The notes under the pieces are model-generated. The model did no database searches, was not told the DNA's origin, and saw nothing but the letters and a program-made list of their open reading frames with translations. This document shows, piece by piece, positions 26,137 through 33,956 of a DNA stretch of 64,000 nt. Each line of letters starts with the position of its first letter. Position 1 is the stretch's first letter. The stretch is taken from contig NEVA01000001.1 in assembly GCA_002304445.1 (NCBI GenBank), forward strand, positions 186,001 to 250,000, written 5' to 3'. This stretch comes from Opitutia bacterium Tous-C4FEB. Lineage in GTDB: Bacteria; Verrucomicrobiota; Verrucomicrobiia; Opitutales; Opitutaceae. The translations under genes were made by a program, and so were the position numbers.

Positions 26137-27624
26137 ATGAAAATCCCCTTCTCCCCGTCTCTCCTTCTGTCCGTCTCTCTGGCCCTCCTGCTCTCCCTCT
26201 CCGCGACAGCCGCTACCGCGGCCACCAAGCCCAACATTCTCATTCTCTTCGCCGACGATCAGCGCGCCGACACCATCGGCGCCCACGGCAACGCCCACAT
26301 CAAGACGCCCGTCATCGACGGCCTCGTGCGCGACGGCACGAGCTTTCGGCGCAACTACGTGATGGGCGGCAACAGCGGCGCCGTCTGCGTGCCCAGCCGC
26401 GCCATGCTTATGACCGGCAAGACGTGGTTCGCGATGAATACCGCCACCCTCGCCGGCGAGAAACTCCTGCCCGAACTCTTCGGCGAACACGGCTACACCA
26501 CTTTCGGCACCGGCAAATGGCACAACGGCCAGCCCTCGTGGCTCCGCGCGTTCCAAAAGGGCGAGCGCATCATGTTCGGCGGTATGTCGGACCACGAAAA
26601 AGTTCCCGTCCGCGATCTCGGCCCCGACGGCAAACTCACCGAGCAACGCATCGGCGAGAAATTCTCCACCGAACTGTTCGCCGACGCCGCGATCCGCTTC
26701 CTTGAGCAACACGACCCCGCGGCGGGCGCAAAACCGTTCTTCTGTTACGTCGCCTTCACCGCGCCCCATGACCCGCGCCAACCGCCGCCCGGCTTTCCCG
26801 CCGACTACACGTCGCGCCCGCCGCTCCCGCAGAATTTCTTGCCCCAGCTCCCCTTCGACAACGGCGCCATGACCGGCGGCCGCGACGAAAACCTCGGCGC
26901 TTGGCCGCGCACCGAGGCGATGATCCGCGACCAGCTCGCCGAATACTACGCGATGGTCGAACACATGGACGCCCAGATCGGCCGCATCCTCGCCGTGCTC
27001 AAGACCCGCGGACTCGCCGAGAACACGATCATCGTCTACGCCGCTGACAATGGACTCGCCCTCGGCAGCCACGGCCTCCTCGGCAAGCAGAGCGTCTTCG
27101 AGCACTCCATGCGCACTCCCCTCATCATCGCCGGCCCCGGCCTGCCCAAAGGCAAGTCCACCGCCGCCTTCACCTATCTCTTCGATCTCTTTCCCACGCT
27201 CTGCGAACTCGCCGGCGTGCCCGCGCCCGCCGGTGTTTTCGGCGAAAGCCTTCGCCCGCTTTGGGACGGCTCCAAGTCGAGCCTCCGCGACACCGTCTTC
27301 TTGCCTTACATCCAAATCCAACGCGCCGTGCGCGACGAGCGCTGGAAACTCATCCGCTACCCCAAGCTCGGCTTCAGCCAGCTCTTCGACCTGCAAACCG
27401 ATCCCGACGAAACCCGGAGCGTCTACGACGACCCCGCCCACGCCGCCCACATCACGCGCCTCACCGCCGCGATGAAGACCTGGCAGCAAAAAGTCGGCGA
27501 TACTCTCGTCCTGAACACCGGCAGCACCCCGCCCCCAAAGATCGATCTCACCGGCAAAGCCCGCCAAATCGACCAATGGCAGCCAGAGTGGATCGTCAAA
27601 AAATACTTCGCCCCGGCCAAGTAG
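26137..27624 (+). CDS. Secreted sulfatase (CVPSR active site)
   Basis: This is a 495-residue formylglycine sulfatase. The ATG at 26137 is preferred over the TTG at 26122 because it begins a standard signal peptide (MKIPFSPSLLLSVSLALLLSLSATAA). The metal segment NILILFADDQRADTIG is followed by active-site CVPSR (Cys84) and AMLMTGKTWF. FGTGKWHNGQPSWLRAF and YAADNGLALGSHGLLGKQSVFEHSMR follow; the latter is typical of the choline-sulfatase/arylsulfatase branch with a His after the Asn. It is the last gene of the plus-strand sulfatase array; 112 bases separate it from the preceding sulfatase. Confidence 0.94.
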   Translation: MKIPFSPSLLLSVSLALLLSLSATAATAATKPNILILFADDQRADTIGAHGNAHIKTPVIDGLVRDGTSFRRNYVMGGNSGAVCVPSRAMLMTGKTWFAMNTATLAGEKLLPELFGEHGYTTFGTGKWHNGQPSWLRAFQKGERIMFGGMSDHEKVPVRDLGPDGKLTEQRIGEKFSTELFADAAIRFLEQHDPAAGAKPFFCYVAFTAPHDPRQPPPGFPADYTSRPPLPQNFLPQLPFDNGAMTGGRDENLGAWPRTEAMIRDQLAEYYAMVEHMDAQIGRILAVLKTRGLAENTIIVYAADNGLALGSHGLLGKQSVFEHSMRTPLIIAGPGLPKGKSTAAFTYLFDLFPTLCELAGVPAPAGVFGESLRPLWDGSKSSLRDTVFLPYIQIQRAVRDERWKLIRYPKLGFSQLFDLQTDPDETRSVYDDPAHAAHITRLTAAMKTWQQKVGDTLVLNTGSTPPPKIDLTGKARQIDQWQPEWIVKKYFAPAK

Positions 27625-27687
27625 CGCTCCGCTTCACCCGCCGGAGAGGAAATTGGGTCCAACACCAACGCCCTTCGATCAACCGCC

Positions 27688-27812
27688 TGTCATCACGAGA
27701 AGCGCAGCGCCGAAGCACTCCGGCTGGATTGCCTCGGCGCGCTTCGCGCACCTGCCAGTGAACTCATCGGGTTTGTCCTCGCGAGCCCGGCTTGGCGGGC
27801 GCGGCAATCCAG
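27688..27812. repeat. Imperfect palindromic intergenic repeat (REP-like)
   Basis: The segment begins TGTCATCACGAGAAGCGCAG and contains CTGGATTGCC (27724-27733) and its exact inverse GGCAATCCAG (27803-27812), with further GC-rich inverted stretches (AAGCGCAGCGCCGAAGCACTCC against GGATTGCCTCGGCGCGCTTC). It resembles, in degraded form, the widespread 'GTCATTGCGAG...GAAGCAATCC' type of bacterial palindromic repeat. It lies in the 276-base gap before the E1 gene and codes for nothing recognisable. Confidence 0.5.
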
Positions 27813-27900
27813 CTACCAAAACACGGTCACCAAATCCGAGACGGGATAATCTCTCGCTTGCCCGCGCCATGGGCTGGGCTCACGTTCCGGGCCAAAATTC

Positions 27901-29943
27901 ATGTCGTTTCCCACTCTTCCCGCGCTTCTCGCTTCCCGCGACCTACCTCCGGCCGAGCTCGCCCGAGACCCGGCCGCCGCCGTGCTCCGCATCTACGCGT
28001 GGATGCACGTCGCCCGCACCGGCGACAACCGCATCCTCGACCTCTTTCGCCAAGGCTTGATCAAGGGCACGGTCACCGGCGGCCAAGGCAACGAGGGCCT
28101 CATCGTTCCGCTCGCCCTCCTCGCCGACAAGGCCACCGACGTCATCTCGTTTTCGCACCGCGGCTTTGGCGGTCACCTTGTCTGGAGCGGCCATCTCTGC
28201 GACCACCTCAACCAATACTTCGCCAACGCCGCCAGCCCCACGAAAGCCCGCGAGGGTAACATCCACCACGGCGACCCGGCCGCCCGCTCGTTGCCCATGA
28301 TCAGCCACCTCGGCGCCATGCTCAGCAACGTCGCCGGCCTGACCGATTCGCAGCGCCGCCTCGGCCGCCCCGCCGTCGGCTTCGCATTCTTCGGCGACGG
28401 CGGTTCCAGCACCGGCGACATCCACGAGACCCTCAACCTCGCCTCGCTCCTCTCGCTCCCCGTCATCTTCGTCATCGAGAACAACCGCTACGCCTACTCG
28501 ACGCCTACCTCCGAGCAGTTTGCCCCCGACACCGAGCTTTGGCGCCGCGCCGCCGGTTACGGCATGGAAGGCCTCGCCATTGATACCACGATCGACGTCG
28601 CCGCCACCGCGCAGACGCTCGCCGCCGCCATCGAAAAAGTCCGGCAAACCTCGCGCCCGCTCCTCATCGAGGCCCACACGCTGCGCCTCCGCGGCCACGC
28701 CGCCTACGACACCTGCGACTACCTCCTCCCCGGCGAATCCGACGGCTTCTTCGCCCGCGACCCGCTCCCGAAATTCCGCGCCCAACTCGTCGCCACCCAT
28801 GGTGCCGCCCGCCTCGACGCCATCGACGCCGAGCTCAACGCCTGGATCGAAGCCTGCATCACCGTCTCCCTCGCTGTCCCCCGCCCCGCCGCCGACGCCG
28901 CCGCGATGCTCGCCGATGTCTTCGCCCCGGAAAGCGCACCACTTCCCTGGCAGCCCACCCCCGCCGCTCCCGAAAATCTCAACAACGCCCAAGCCATCAA
29001 TCTCGGTCTGCGCAAAATCCTCACCGAGCGCCCCGAGTCGCTCATCCTCGGCCAAGACATCGGCACCTACGGCGGCGCCTTCAAAGTCACCGAAGGTCTG
29101 CTCGCCGCCTTCGGTCGCCCCCGCGTGTTCAACACCCCGCTCGCCGAGAGCGCCTGCACCGGTTACGCCGTCGGCCTCGCGCTCAACGGGCACCGCCCCA
29201 TCGAGGAGTTTCAGTTCTCCGATTTCGTCACCGAGGCCGCCACGCAGATCACACTCAACGCCGCCACCTACCACTTCCGCTCCGGCGCGGCCGTCCCCCT
29301 CGTCTTCCGCCTCCCCACCGGCGGCGGCCTTACCTTCGGCTCCTTCCACTCGCAGGAACTCGACTCCTTCCTCCTAGCGATGCCCGGCCTCAAGGCCCTT
29401 TACCCGAGCACGCCGCAAGACGCCTTCAACGCCTTGCTCGCCGCTTACGAGGACAACAACCCGGTGATCCTCTTCGAGCACAAGGCCCTCTACCGCCGCG
29501 GCAAAGCCCCCGTCGCCTGGGACGCCAACTACCGCGACATCTGGTCGCCGAAAAAACTTCGCACCGGCGATTACGCGACGCTCATCACCTACGGCGACAT
29601 GGTCCACCTCGCCGAGGCCGCCGCCGATTACCTCGCCGCCGAATACGAAGTCACCCTCGACCTCTTCGACCTCCGCGCCCTCGCCCCGCTCCGCCTCGAA
29701 GCCATCGAAGCCTCCCTCCAACGCACCGGCCGCCTCATCGTGTTGCACGAAGGCCGCCGCACCCACGGCTTCGGCGCCGAACTCGTCGCCCGCCTCACCG
29801 AGAAACATTTTCCGTCGCTGAAAGCCGCCCCCCTCCGCATCGCGTCACTCGATCTCCCGGTCCCCTTCGCCCCCGAACTCGAACACGCCTTCCGCCCCAC
29901 CAAAGACAAAATCATCGAGCGCATCACGGAGTGGATGGGGTGA
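27901..29943 (+). CDS. 2-oxoacid dehydrogenase E1, alpha and beta subunits fused
   Basis: This is a 680-residue protein. The first half (residues 1 to about 340) is the E1 alpha fold with the thiamine diphosphate motif GDGGSSTGD at 165 running to ENN near 192. The second half, from about residue 361 (NNAQAINLGLRKIL), is the E1 beta fold with DIGTYGGAF and EEFQFSDFVTEAATQI. It performs the decarboxylating first step of a branched-chain or pyruvate-type 2-oxoacid dehydrogenase complex. The fused form is known in several phyla. E2 and E3 genes are not in the window. It stands alone: 276 bases upstream and 61 bases downstream are free of genes. Substrate class cannot be fixed from the motifs. Confidence 0.9.
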   Translation: MSFPTLPALLASRDLPPAELARDPAAAVLRIYAWMHVARTGDNRILDLFRQGLIKGTVTGGQGNEGLIVPLALLADKATDVISFSHRGFGGHLVWSGHLCDHLNQYFANAASPTKAREGNIHHGDPAARSLPMISHLGAMLSNVAGLTDSQRRLGRPAVGFAFFGDGGSSTGDIHETLNLASLLSLPVIFVIENNRYAYSTPTSEQFAPDTELWRRAAGYGMEGLAIDTTIDVAATAQTLAAAIEKVRQTSRPLLIEAHTLRLRGHAAYDTCDYLLPGESDGFFARDPLPKFRAQLVATHGAARLDAIDAELNAWIEACITVSLAVPRPAADAAAMLADVFAPESAPLPWQPTPAAPENLNNAQAINLGLRKILTERPESLILGQDIGTYGGAFKVTEGLLAAFGRPRVFNTPLAESACTGYAVGLALNGHRPIEEFQFSDFVTEAATQITLNAATYHFRSGAAVPLVFRLPTGGGLTFGSFHSQELDSFLLAMPGLKALYPSTPQDAFNALLAAYEDNNPVILFEHKALYRRGKAPVAWDANYRDIWSPKKLRTGDYATLITYGDMVHLAEAAADYLAAEYEVTLDLFDLRALAPLRLEAIEASLQRTGRLIVLHEGRRTHGFGAELVARLTEKHFPSLKAAPLRIASLDLPVPFAPELEHAFRPTKDKIIERITEWMG

Positions 29944-30004
29944 AGCGGTGATTCTTGGTTAAGGTCTCTCGATCCCAATTCGCCCAAACCCCGAGCCCGC
30001 ACTC

Positions 30005-30523
30005 ATGGCCAAATCCAAAATCCCGGCCCCCGCCCGCTGGTCCCGCATCAAACTCTTCGCCATGGACGTCGACGGCATCCTCACCGACGGCACCGTCCTC
30101 ATCTCCTCCGACGGCACCGAGGCAAAGCGCTTCTCCATCCTCGACGGCCTCGGCCTTGCCCGCCTCCGCGACGCCGGCTTCCCCCTCGCCTGGATCTCCG
30201 GCCGCGCTTCCGGCGCCACCACTGCCCGCGCCACCGAACTCAAAATCCCCCACGTCATCCAAGGCCGCATCGACAAGCTCACCGCCCTCACCGAACTCGC
30301 CGCCTCGCTCGGCCTCCCCCTTTCTGCCTGCGCCTACATGGGCGACGACGTCATCGACGTCCCCGCCCTCCGCGCCGCCGGCCTCGGCATCAGCGTCCCC
30401 GGCGCCATCGCCGAAGCCCGCGCCGCCGCCGACTACATCACGAAACGTCCAGCCGGCCTCGGCGCCGTGCGCGAGGTTTGCGACCACCTGCTCGCAGCTC
30501 GCGGGAACAAACCTCGCCGTTAG
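30005..30523 (+). CDS. kdsC: 3-deoxy-D-manno-octulosonate 8-phosphate phosphatase (KdsC)
   Basis: This 172-residue HAD-family phosphatase carries the nucleophile motif FAMDVDGILTDGT (DxD), then WISGRASG, and the metal motif YMGDDVIDVPAL. Length and the lack of a cap domain fit KdsC, which removes the phosphate from Kdo-8-phosphate in lipopolysaccharide inner-core synthesis. It lies directly before lptC, lptA and lptB, the usual neighbourhood. The arabinose-5-phosphate isomerase of the same pathway is at 50956-51945 rather than adjacent. Confidence 0.92.
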   Translation: MAKSKIPAPARWSRIKLFAMDVDGILTDGTVLISSDGTEAKRFSILDGLGLARLRDAGFPLAWISGRASGATTARATELKIPHVIQGRIDKLTALTELAASLGLPLSACAYMGDDVIDVPALRAAGLGISVPGAIAEARAAADYITKRPAGLGAVREVCDHLLAARGNKPRR

Positions 30524-30553
30524 GCTAACATTCCGCTCCTGTCTGATTCGCCC

Positions 30554-31063
30554 ATGTGCCGTCGCTTTCCCAGCATCCCTCTAGCCCCTGCTCGCTCGAG
30601 GCGGCTTTGGCTCGCGGCTGTCCTTTCTCCCCTGCTCTTCGCCACGACCTTCCTACCCGCCGCCGAGCCTGCGCAAAACGCCGCCCCGGCGGCCCCGCAG
30701 CCGATCGTCGCCAAAAACTGGAGTCTCCCTTTGTTCACCAAAGAAGGTCATCGATCCATGACCTTGCGCGGCACCGAAGCCCGCACCGTCAATCCCACCC
30801 GGATCGACATCACCGATCTCAACATCACGACGTTTGCCGGCGACGCCGCGGCCAAGGTCGAATCGATTTTGCTCTGCCGTGAACTCGCGAGTTTCTACCC
30901 CGATGAAAAACTTGTCCGGGGCACCGCTGAAGTCCGGCTCATGCGCGACGACCTCGAGATCACCGGCGAGCAGTGGATCTACGACCACGGCGCCAAAAAG
31001 GTTTCCATCGCTCGAAACACCCGCATTACGTTCAAAGCTCAGCTGCCCGATCTCCTCAAATGA
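30554..31063 (+). CDS. lptC: LptC-like LPS-transport periplasmic protein
   Basis: This is a 169-residue protein with an N-terminal hydrophobic export segment (about residues 16-37). It is followed by a beta-rich domain: SLPLFTKEGHRSMTLRGTEARTVNPTRIDITDLNITTF, then AEVRLMRDDLEITGEQWIYDHGAKKVSI. The pattern of short strands and its place between kdsC and lptA identify it as the LptC-type bridge component that hands lipopolysaccharide from the inner-membrane transporter to LptA. Sequence conservation in this family is low, so the name rests partly on gene order. Its TGA overlaps the next ATG (ATGA). Confidence 0.75.
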   Translation: MCRRFPSIPLAPARSRRLWLAAVLSPLLFATTFLPAAEPAQNAAPAAPQPIVAKNWSLPLFTKEGHRSMTLRGTEARTVNPTRIDITDLNITTFAGDAAAKVESILLCRELASFYPDEKLVRGTAEVRLMRDDLEITGEQWIYDHGAKKVSIARNTRITFKAQLPDLLK

Positions 31064-31686
31064 CGTTCCGCCCGCTCCTTCTTCTCGTCGCTCTGGGCAG
31101 TCTCACCACGGGCTCCGGGCTCGTACGCGCTCAACCGGCGCCCGAAGCGCCACCCACCGTCATCGAATGCGCCGGGTTGTCCGAAACCATCAGCACTGAC
31201 ACCGAAACGACCGCCATCTTCCGCGATAAAGTCGTGGTCACCGGCAACAATCTTAAGCTCACCTGCGACTACCTCAAGGTCGTCGCTTCGCGCAAAGGCG
31301 ACCCCAAAGCCACCATCGGAAAATATGGCTTTTTCAAAACCCTCGTCGCGTCCGGCAACGTCAGAATCATCCAAGGCGACCGTGAGGCAACCTGCGGTCA
31401 TGCCGAGATTTTTCCCGGTGAAGACCGCGTTGTCCTCAGCCGCTTGAACAAGACCGGCCCATTCCCTTCGATCCGGCTCGTCAACGCCACCACCGGCGTC
31501 GTCGAATACGAGGGCTCGGGGCCGCGCATGATTCTCTACCGCGGCGAACGCAAAGCTTCGATCGAGCCCGAGGACGGGGTGGGCGGCCGCTTTACCCTAC
31601 CCGCAATCAAAGATCTCGGCTTCAATAAAAAGAAGGCCCAGCCCGCCGCCGACCCTGCTCCCGCGGCCTCCCCCAAACAACCGTGA
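31060..31686 (+). CDS. lptA: LptA/OstA-like LPS-transport protein
   Basis: This 208-residue protein has a signal peptide (MTFRPLLLLVALGSLTTGSGLVRA) and then the OstA/LptA jelly-roll repeat pattern: TETTAIFRDKVVVTGNNLKLTCDYLKVV and VASGNVRIIQGDREATCGHAEIF. It should form the periplasmic bridge that carries lipopolysaccharide to the outer membrane. The ATG at 31060 is chosen because it overlaps the lptC stop and gives the signal peptide. The C-terminus is Pro/Ala-rich. The stop overlaps the lptB ATG by one base. Confidence 0.85.
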   Translation: MTFRPLLLLVALGSLTTGSGLVRAQPAPEAPPTVIECAGLSETISTDTETTAIFRDKVVVTGNNLKLTCDYLKVVASRKGDPKATIGKYGFFKTLVASGNVRIIQGDREATCGHAEIFPGEDRVVLSRLNKTGPFPSIRLVNATTGVVEYEGSGPRMILYRGERKASIEPEDGVGGRFTLPAIKDLGFNKKKAQPAADPAPAASPKQP

Positions 31687-32456
31687 TGCCACCGTCCCCC
31701 ATCACTGCTGCCGCTCCGGCAGCCGCACCCGTACGCTCCGAGATTGTCGCCGCCGGTTTGATCAAGACGTTCGGCACCCGCAACGTGGTCGACGGCGTAA
31801 ACCTGCGCATTGGGGCGGGCGAGATCGTCGGGCTGCTCGGCCGCAACGGCGCGGGCAAGACCACCGCATTCTACATGATCGTGGGGTTGGTGCCCGCGAC
31901 CGCCGGGACCATCGCGCTCGACGGCCGTGATCTCACGCGCTTGCCGATGCACCAGCGGGCTCGCCACGGCATCGGCTACCTGCCGCAGGAAGCGTCCGTG
32001 TTTCGGAAACTCACGGTCGAAGAAAATATCTTGGCCATCGTCGAGGTTATCGACGTGCCCCGCGCCGAACGCGCGACCCGCGTCGCCCACCATCTGGCCG
32101 AGCTCTCGTTGTCGCATCTGGCCAAACAAAAAGCCTTCACGCTTTCCGGCGGTGAACGTCGCCGGCTAGAGATCGCCCGCGCCCTCGTCACGCGACCGAA
32201 GTTCCTCCTGATGGATGAGCCCTTCGCCGCGATCGACCCCATTTCCGTCGCCGAGGTGCAAAAGATCATCCTCGAACTCAAGGCGCGGGGCATCGGCATC
32301 ATTATCACCGACCACAACGTCAGAGAAACGCTTCGCATCGTCGACCGCGCCTATCTCTTGGAAAAAGGCAAAGTTCACTTCGAAGGCACAGGAGAAGAAC
32401 TCATCAAGGACGAGCAGGCGCGCAGATTTTATCTGGGCGAAGGGTTTAATCTGTAA
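31686..32456 (+). CDS. lptB: LPS export ABC transporter ATP-binding protein LptB
   Basis: This 256-residue ABC ATPase has Walker A GRNGAGKTT (residues 52-60), signature LSGGERRRLEIARAL, Walker B FLLMDEPFAAIDP and switch His in IITDHNVRETLR. The last motif and YLPQEASVFRKLTVEENI are diagnostic for LptB. It drives extraction of lipopolysaccharide from the inner membrane with LptF and LptG, which are not in the window. An extra Ala/Pro-rich segment of about 17 residues precedes the normal start of the family. ATG at 31686 overlaps the lptA stop; GTG at 31683 is an alternative. Confidence 0.93.
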   Translation: MPPSPITAAAPAAAPVRSEIVAAGLIKTFGTRNVVDGVNLRIGAGEIVGLLGRNGAGKTTAFYMIVGLVPATAGTIALDGRDLTRLPMHQRARHGIGYLPQEASVFRKLTVEENILAIVEVIDVPRAERATRVAHHLAELSLSHLAKQKAFTLSGGERRRLEIARALVTRPKFLLMDEPFAAIDPISVAEVQKIILELKARGIGIIITDHNVRETLRIVDRAYLLEKGKVHFEGTGEELIKDEQARRFYLGEGFNL

Positions 32457-32463
32457 TGCGGTG

Positions 32464-32582
32464 GAAAAGTTGAGAGTTGAGCGCCGAGAGTTGAGCGCAA
32501 AACCTTCCAAAATCTCAATTCGCCGTTTGTCCACCTCCCGATTTCCGGACTCTCAGCGCTCAACGCTCAGCTCTCAACTTTC
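32464..32582. repeat. Inverted repeat built from TTGAGAG/TTGAGCG words
   Basis: Between lptB and hprK the left arm (32464-32499) reads AAAAGTTGAGAGTTGAGCGC followed by CGAGAGTTGAGCGC. The right arm (32550-32582) is its imperfect inverse, ending GCTCAGCTCTCAACTTTCC. The outer 11 bases (AAAGTTGAGAG) pair perfectly. The words TTGAGAG and TTGAGCG also recur in tandem within each arm. No T run follows, so it is not a typical terminator. It reaches to within six bases of the hprK ATG and may affect hprK translation (inference). Confidence 0.65.
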
Positions 32583-32588
32583 CTCCCC

Positions 32589-33593
32589 ATGCAAAAAGCC
32601 ATCCACGGCATCACCGTCGCCCACTTTTTCGAGACCTACCGGGAAAAACTCAAGATGGAGCTCGTCATCGGCGAGGTTGGACTCAGCCGCCTGATTCGTG
32701 AAGGCAGCATCAACCGTCCCGCCCTGGCCCTGACCGGCTTCTTCAAATACTTCGCCAACAAACGCATTCAGGTCCTCGGCGCCGCCGAGATGCATTATCT
32801 CAAGACCCGCTCCCAAAGCGACCAGGTGAAGACGTTCAAAAGAATGGTGGAAGCCGGCGCCCCTTGCATCGTTCTCACGCGCAATTTCAACGCCACCCAC
32901 CCGCTGCTCGAAGTCGCCCGGGAAATGAATTTCCCCGTGCTCCGCACGCCGATGATCACGATGAATTTCATCAATCTCGCGACCTTGTGCGTGGACAACG
33001 AATTCGCTCCGTCGGCCACCGAACACGCCACCACCCTCGATATCAAAGGCGTGGGCGTCATGCTCCGCGGCGATTCCGGCGTCGGCAAATCCGAGTGCGC
33101 TCTGGCGCTCATCGAGCGCGGTCACTCCCTAGTCGCCGACGATCTTACCATCATCAAGCTGCTCGACGAACGTGAGCTCATGTCCTCCAGCCGCGCCCTC
33201 AACCGCGGCTACATGGAGTGCCGCGGCATCGGTATCATCAACATCGCCGAAATGTTCGGCATCAAATCCATCCGGCTCGAAAAGCGCATCGACATGGTGG
33301 TCTCCCTCCGCGAGTGGACTCCCGAAGTGGTCGAAGAGCGCACCGGCCTGGAGGAAAATTATTACGAGATCCTCGGCATGCGCGTCCCGCACGTGGAACT
33401 TTATGTTCGTCCCGGCCGGGACATCGCGAGGCTGGTCGAAGTGGCGGCGCTCACCCAAGCGCTCAAGAAAATGGGCCACGACCCCGCCAAAGACTTCAAC
33501 GACCGGCTGATTGCTTTTATGTCGAAGCAATCCGCCGCCCCGTCCACGAAGCTTAAACCCTCGGAGCGCGAGGAACGCGCCCCAGGCTCTTAG
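32589..33593 (+). CDS. hprK: HPr kinase/phosphorylase
   Basis: This 334-residue bifunctional enzyme phosphorylates and dephosphorylates the serine of HPr. The N-terminal domain (about 1-130) is followed by HATTLDIKGVGVMLRGDSGVGKS, with the P-loop GDSGVGKS at 161-168. The HprK signature MECRGIGIINIAEMFG then follows, and the loop RPGRDIARLVEVAA comes near the C-terminus. Residues after about 315 are a charged, variable tail. The gene follows the lpt genes, as in many Gram-negative bacteria where hprK lies after lptB-rpoN-hpf-ptsN, but the three middle genes are absent here. No HPr gene is in the window. Confidence 0.93.
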   Translation: MQKAIHGITVAHFFETYREKLKMELVIGEVGLSRLIREGSINRPALALTGFFKYFANKRIQVLGAAEMHYLKTRSQSDQVKTFKRMVEAGAPCIVLTRNFNATHPLLEVAREMNFPVLRTPMITMNFINLATLCVDNEFAPSATEHATTLDIKGVGVMLRGDSGVGKSECALALIERGHSLVADDLTIIKLLDERELMSSSRALNRGYMECRGIGIINIAEMFGIKSIRLEKRIDMVVSLREWTPEVVEERTGLEENYYEILGMRVPHVELYVRPGRDIARLVEVAALTQALKKMGHDPAKDFNDRLIAFMSKQSAAPSTKLKPSEREERAPGS

Positions 33594-33956
33594 CCGGCCT
33601 CCTGCGGTTAAGAAACGAAGAAAAGGATTATCTTCGGGCGCGAAAGCCGTGACCGGCCGACGGCATCGCCGCAGTCACGGGGGGGGGATGCGGCGAAGGA
33701 GCGCACGCCACTCCTTGCGAGCTTTGCCGCCCAGCGATCCGCGTATTCCTTGCGCATCGGATCGAGCCTAGCTCGAGCGCGGATTTTGCGGCGGCGGACT
33801 CCGGAGTGGGACATAACTTGGCCCGTCGCTTCACCAATAACGGCTTTTTGCCCTCTGCGGAGAATAACGCCCTTATTCTCCGCATGAAAAGCGGAGATTA
33901 TCCCTTGCCGCGCGAAGCACGCGCGGTAAGTTCACCGCATAAACTGCGGAGATTAA
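33594..33956. other. Intergenic region between hprK and fic
   Basis: This 363-base gap holds no gene that I can support. The first part contains a run of nine G (33679-33687) and GC-rich sequence that may be decayed coding DNA. The last 100 bases are AT-richer and carry the repeat set described separately as a likely fic operator. A change in base composition occurs near 33840, consistent with an acquired segment beginning there. Confidence 0.45.
33856..33956 (+). promoter_or_regulatory. Repeat cluster TGCGGAGAwTAA before fic (likely autoregulatory operator)
   Basis: A perfect 12-base inverted repeat, TGCGGAGAATAA (33856-33867) and TTATTCTCCGCA (33873-33884), is separated by 5 bases. The related word GCGGAGATTA recurs at 33891 and again as TGCGGAGATTAA at 33945-33956, immediately before the fic ATG. 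A second inverted repeat, CTTGCCGCGCG / CGCGCGGTAAG (one mismatch), lies at 33904-33930. Four copies of one word around a start codon suggest binding by a regulator, possibly the winged-helix C-terminus of the Fic protein itself (inference). Confidence 0.6.

Noticed and set aside
26101-27576. Minus-strand reading frame of 491 codons over the sulfatase at 26137
   Set aside because: Antisense shadow; the plus strand has signal peptide and active site motifs.
32464-32582. Terminator for lptB
   Set aside because: The inverted repeat has a 50-base loop and no T run, so it does not look like a Rho-independent terminator.
33608-33885. Minus-strand small frames between hprK and fic (MRKEYADRWAAKLARSG and similar)
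   Set aside because: Arg-rich, no family resemblance, no start signal; could be decayed DNA but cannot be supported as a gene.
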